Source of the DNA: a virus | Reading direction: 5' to 3' (one strand) | DNA: 32,154 bases | IMG/VR virus record: IMGVR_UViG_3300031857_000838 | Span: 1-32,154 of that record | Part shown: piece by piece, positions 30,299-32,154 of the stretch | Layout: each line of letters opens with the position of its first letter | Position numbering within the stretch: position 1 is the first letter of the stretch | Position numbers and translations under genes: made by a program | Notes under the pieces: generated by a model | What the model was told of the DNA's origin: nothing | Seen by the model: the letters and a program-made list of their open reading frames with translations, nothing else | Database searches by the model: none

Positions 30299-32038
30299 TT
30301 ACTCGTATCCGAGGAATTGAACTCCGCCACGTGCGCCAGTGGGGGAGGCTGGCAGCATTGTACCCAACCCCGACATCTGCGCAAGTTGTGCGTTGATCAG
30401 TGCAAGCTGGGTTTCTAGCGGTTGCCTCCTTGCAAGATTGTTTGTACCAACGGCGGGAATATCTTTTAACTGATTGGTTAGGTTGGTGGCCTGCGCTTTG
30501 AGGGCATCTATCGCAACCCTACTCTGCTTGGTCCCCGCAGTGTCTCCCCGCGCAGCGATCATGCCCTGCACGCGCTCCCTATTGCGAAGGTTCTCCTGCC
30601 CTTGCTCGTAGACCTTTGTCTGCCCTTGAATGTACGACTTAAACAGCTCGGTCGCGCTCTTTTCGTCTGCTCCATAAGTTTCTTTTGCGACACCAAACAG
30701 AAGCTCTTTGCCTTTGTTGATGTTGTCGTCGCGCTCTTTTTCCAGAGCCCGAATGTCTTTCTTGTTCATGTCCTTGCGGTTCAGGCGCAACTCTTCAATG
30801 TTGTCCCGAGCGTCGTCCAACCGTTGCTGGGCAGCACGCAGGTCTTTGAGACCAGCGGCGTATTGCGCTGTACCCACCTGTGCGCCTTGCCCCAATGCAG
30901 TAGCAAGGCCACCCCGAGTGGACATGATGGCCAGACCAGCGTTCAGGAAAGCCAGACCTTTATTTTCGTTTCTCTGCCTGCCAATGTCTGCTTCACGGGC
31001 GTTCAGCCGCGATTCGCGGCCTTTGAAAATATCGCCCTCTTCTTCGATCTCTTTTTTGCGTCTCGCCAAGCGGTCTTCGCCCTGCTGCTGGTAGAGATTG
31101 CTCAATCCGACAGCCTCGTTCCGTAACGCCCCGCGCTGGTAATTTACGTCGCGCATCGCTTCTTCTTGCGCTTCCCGTATAGACTTCATGCTAAATGGGT
31201 CTGCTGCGCCCGGAGCAGTAGGCGCAGCGGCCTTATCCGTGGGGGCACCGCTATCAGTTTTACCTTTACCTTTGGCTTCAACTTTTGCAGGTGCTCCATA
31301 AACGGCTGCGTTCGCTCTTGCGGGTTGTTCAACCCGATTAAGCATGCTGCGATTTACTGCCGGAGTGAAGGAAGGCGCGGGGGCAAATGTGGGGGCTGTT
31401 ATGCCCTGCATCATCTGTTCCGCAAAGTCACCGCCCGTGGGGATGTTCAATGGGGCAGCGGTTTGGGTTGCCCCCTGCGTAGATTTTGCCTGTAAAGCTG
31501 CAATCGCTTGGTCTATGGCGGACGTGTCCGCGTTGGATCGTAAGTACCGTTCACGTGCTGCCAAGAGACTGGCAAGGCGGGGGTCCTGCACAAGCCCTGC
31601 GGATTGATAACGCTCAACATCACCGCCGTCAGCAAACGCAACGATGCCGCCACCTGCGAAGTTCATCTCGCCTGTGGGGAGTTGGCCAATACCTTGGTCT
31701 TCTGGCATCTGCTGGGTTTGCGCAGGAGCTTGGGGCGATTGTCTGGTGAACTCTTTGTACTCAGCTTCTTTCTGCGCATCAAGCATCTGCGCCAGTCTTG
31801 CAAGCTGCTCCGGGCTTGCGCCCTCCATATTACCCATGCGTGCGATTTCTTGGTCAACCACCTTGGGTTGCTCTTGCATCGCGCCCTGACCTGAAGCACG
31901 CATTTCTTTGCGGCGGTTGGACTCCGACATGGCCAGCGCCATGATGTACGGATCGTTCTTGTGCATCTGCGCGTATTGCTGCAGCTGCTGGTCAGGCAAC
32001 TTGGCCAGCGTGGAGGTGATTTTGTTGACGTCGATCAT
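30299..32038 (-). CDS. Putative internal virion/structural protein, coiled-coil
   Basis: This 579-aa protein is rich in Gln, Ala and Met in its N-terminal third, contains FAGGGIVAFADGG (127-139) and has a long charged coiled-coil in the middle (about 290-440). The glycine-glycine-hydrophobic motif is common in internal or tail-associated proteins of environmental phages. The ATG at 32038 follows GAGGTAGGCC, which overlaps the previous gene's stop. Its stop lies 5 nt before the start of the 2033-aa gene, so the two are cotranscribed. Its position suggests a partner in DNA ejection; no enzyme motif is seen. Confidence 0.8.
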   Translation of the reverse strand: MIDVNKITSTLAKLPDQQLQQYAQMHKNDPYIMALAMSESNRRKEMRASGQGAMQEQPKVVDQEIARMGNMEGASPEQLARLAQMLDAQKEAEYKEFTRQSPQAPAQTQQMPEDQGIGQLPTGEMNFAGGGIVAFADGGDVERYQSAGLVQDPRLASLLAARERYLRSNADTSAIDQAIAALQAKSTQGATQTAAPLNIPTGGDFAEQMMQGITAPTFAPAPSFTPAVNRSMLNRVEQPARANAAVYGAPAKVEAKGKGKTDSGAPTDKAAAPTAPGAADPFSMKSIREAQEEAMRDVNYQRGALRNEAVGLSNLYQQQGEDRLARRKKEIEEEGDIFKGRESRLNAREADIGRQRNENKGLAFLNAGLAIMSTRGGLATALGQGAQVGTAQYAAGLKDLRAAQQRLDDARDNIEELRLNRKDMNKKDIRALEKERDDNINKGKELLFGVAKETYGADEKSATELFKSYIQGQTKVYEQGQENLRNRERVQGMIAARGDTAGTKQSRVAIDALKAQATNLTNQLKDIPAVGTNNLARRQPLETQLALINAQLAQMSGLGTMLPASPTGARGGVQFLGYE

Positions 32039-32046
32039 GGCCTACC

Positions 32047-32154
32047 TCAGATTTTTGACAGGGCCAGCTCAGCCAGACCTGCCGATTTTTTCTTCACTTC
32101 ACCGCCTTCGGCCATCCGGCTTGCGCCGTACAGCGCAGTGCCCGCGCCAACCAG
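32047..32154 (-). CDS. C-terminal end of a virion-type protein (partial)
   Basis: The last 35 codons of a - strand gene run off the right edge of the window. They read ...SRMAEGGEVKKKSAGLAELA and end LSKI. The MAEGGEV segment matches the GG-containing motif of the neighbouring 579-aa protein, so this is probably another structural or ejection protein of the same operon. Its start is outside the window. Confidence 0.65.
   Translation of the reverse strand: MVGAGTALYGASRMAEGGEVKKKSAGLAELALSKI

Overview
The window reads as part of the genome of a tailed double-stranded DNA bacteriophage, about 55% G+C by eye. Genes are packed tightly, often with 4-nt ATGA stop/start overlaps, and many are short phage-type ORFs. 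No integrase, terminase, portal, capsid or host housekeeping gene is visible. The leaders often carry GAAAGGA-type ribosome sites, which fits a betaproteobacterial (perhaps freshwater Burkholderiales) host, but that is a weak inference.

Layout. Positions 1-24119 are read on the + strand and hold early and replication functions. (a) 1-3523: small genes, a 456-aa zinc-ribbon and acidic-repeat protein, and a di-zinc peptidase-like protein. (b) 3532-7702: a gene behind a consensus sigma70 promoter, then a DUF3150 protein, a MoxR-type AAA+ ATPase and a metallopeptidase/VWA protein, a likely chaperone or remodelling machine, interrupted by an HNH/AP2-type endonuclease gene. Three TTCCTA...TAGGAA inverted-repeat elements precede three genes of the 474-4914 stretch. 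(c) 7711-13239: about 21 very short translationally coupled accessory genes, including a paralogous family in which a G-rich Shine-Dalgarno plus start codon doubles as the 3' end of the preceding gene. (d) 13280-24119: replication and recombination, with a second HNH/AP2 gene, a VRR-NUC nuclease, family A DNA polymerase, a Cas4/RecB-like nuclease with a Cys cluster, a small HNH protein, a SNF2-type helicase, two HTH proteins, a candidate single-strand binding protein and a 947-aa primase-helicase.

The + strand block ends at tandem hairpins, including a strong terminator (24164-24193). From there to the right edge all genes are on the - strand and look like virion or DNA-ejection proteins: a 2033-aa polyvalent protein, a 579-aa coiled-coil protein and the C-terminus of a third gene that runs off the window.

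The points most worth following are the phage-borne MoxR/VWA/DUF3150/peptidase group with its shared palindromic leaders, including a compensatory base change in one hairpin; the HNH insertions that appear to have displaced and rebuilt the start of the downstream gene; the portable stop/SD/start linker that leaves an (R/K)GNT tail on unrelated proteins; and a folded leader before the helicase gene. All calls rest on reading the sequence and on remembered family knowledge; no database search was run.
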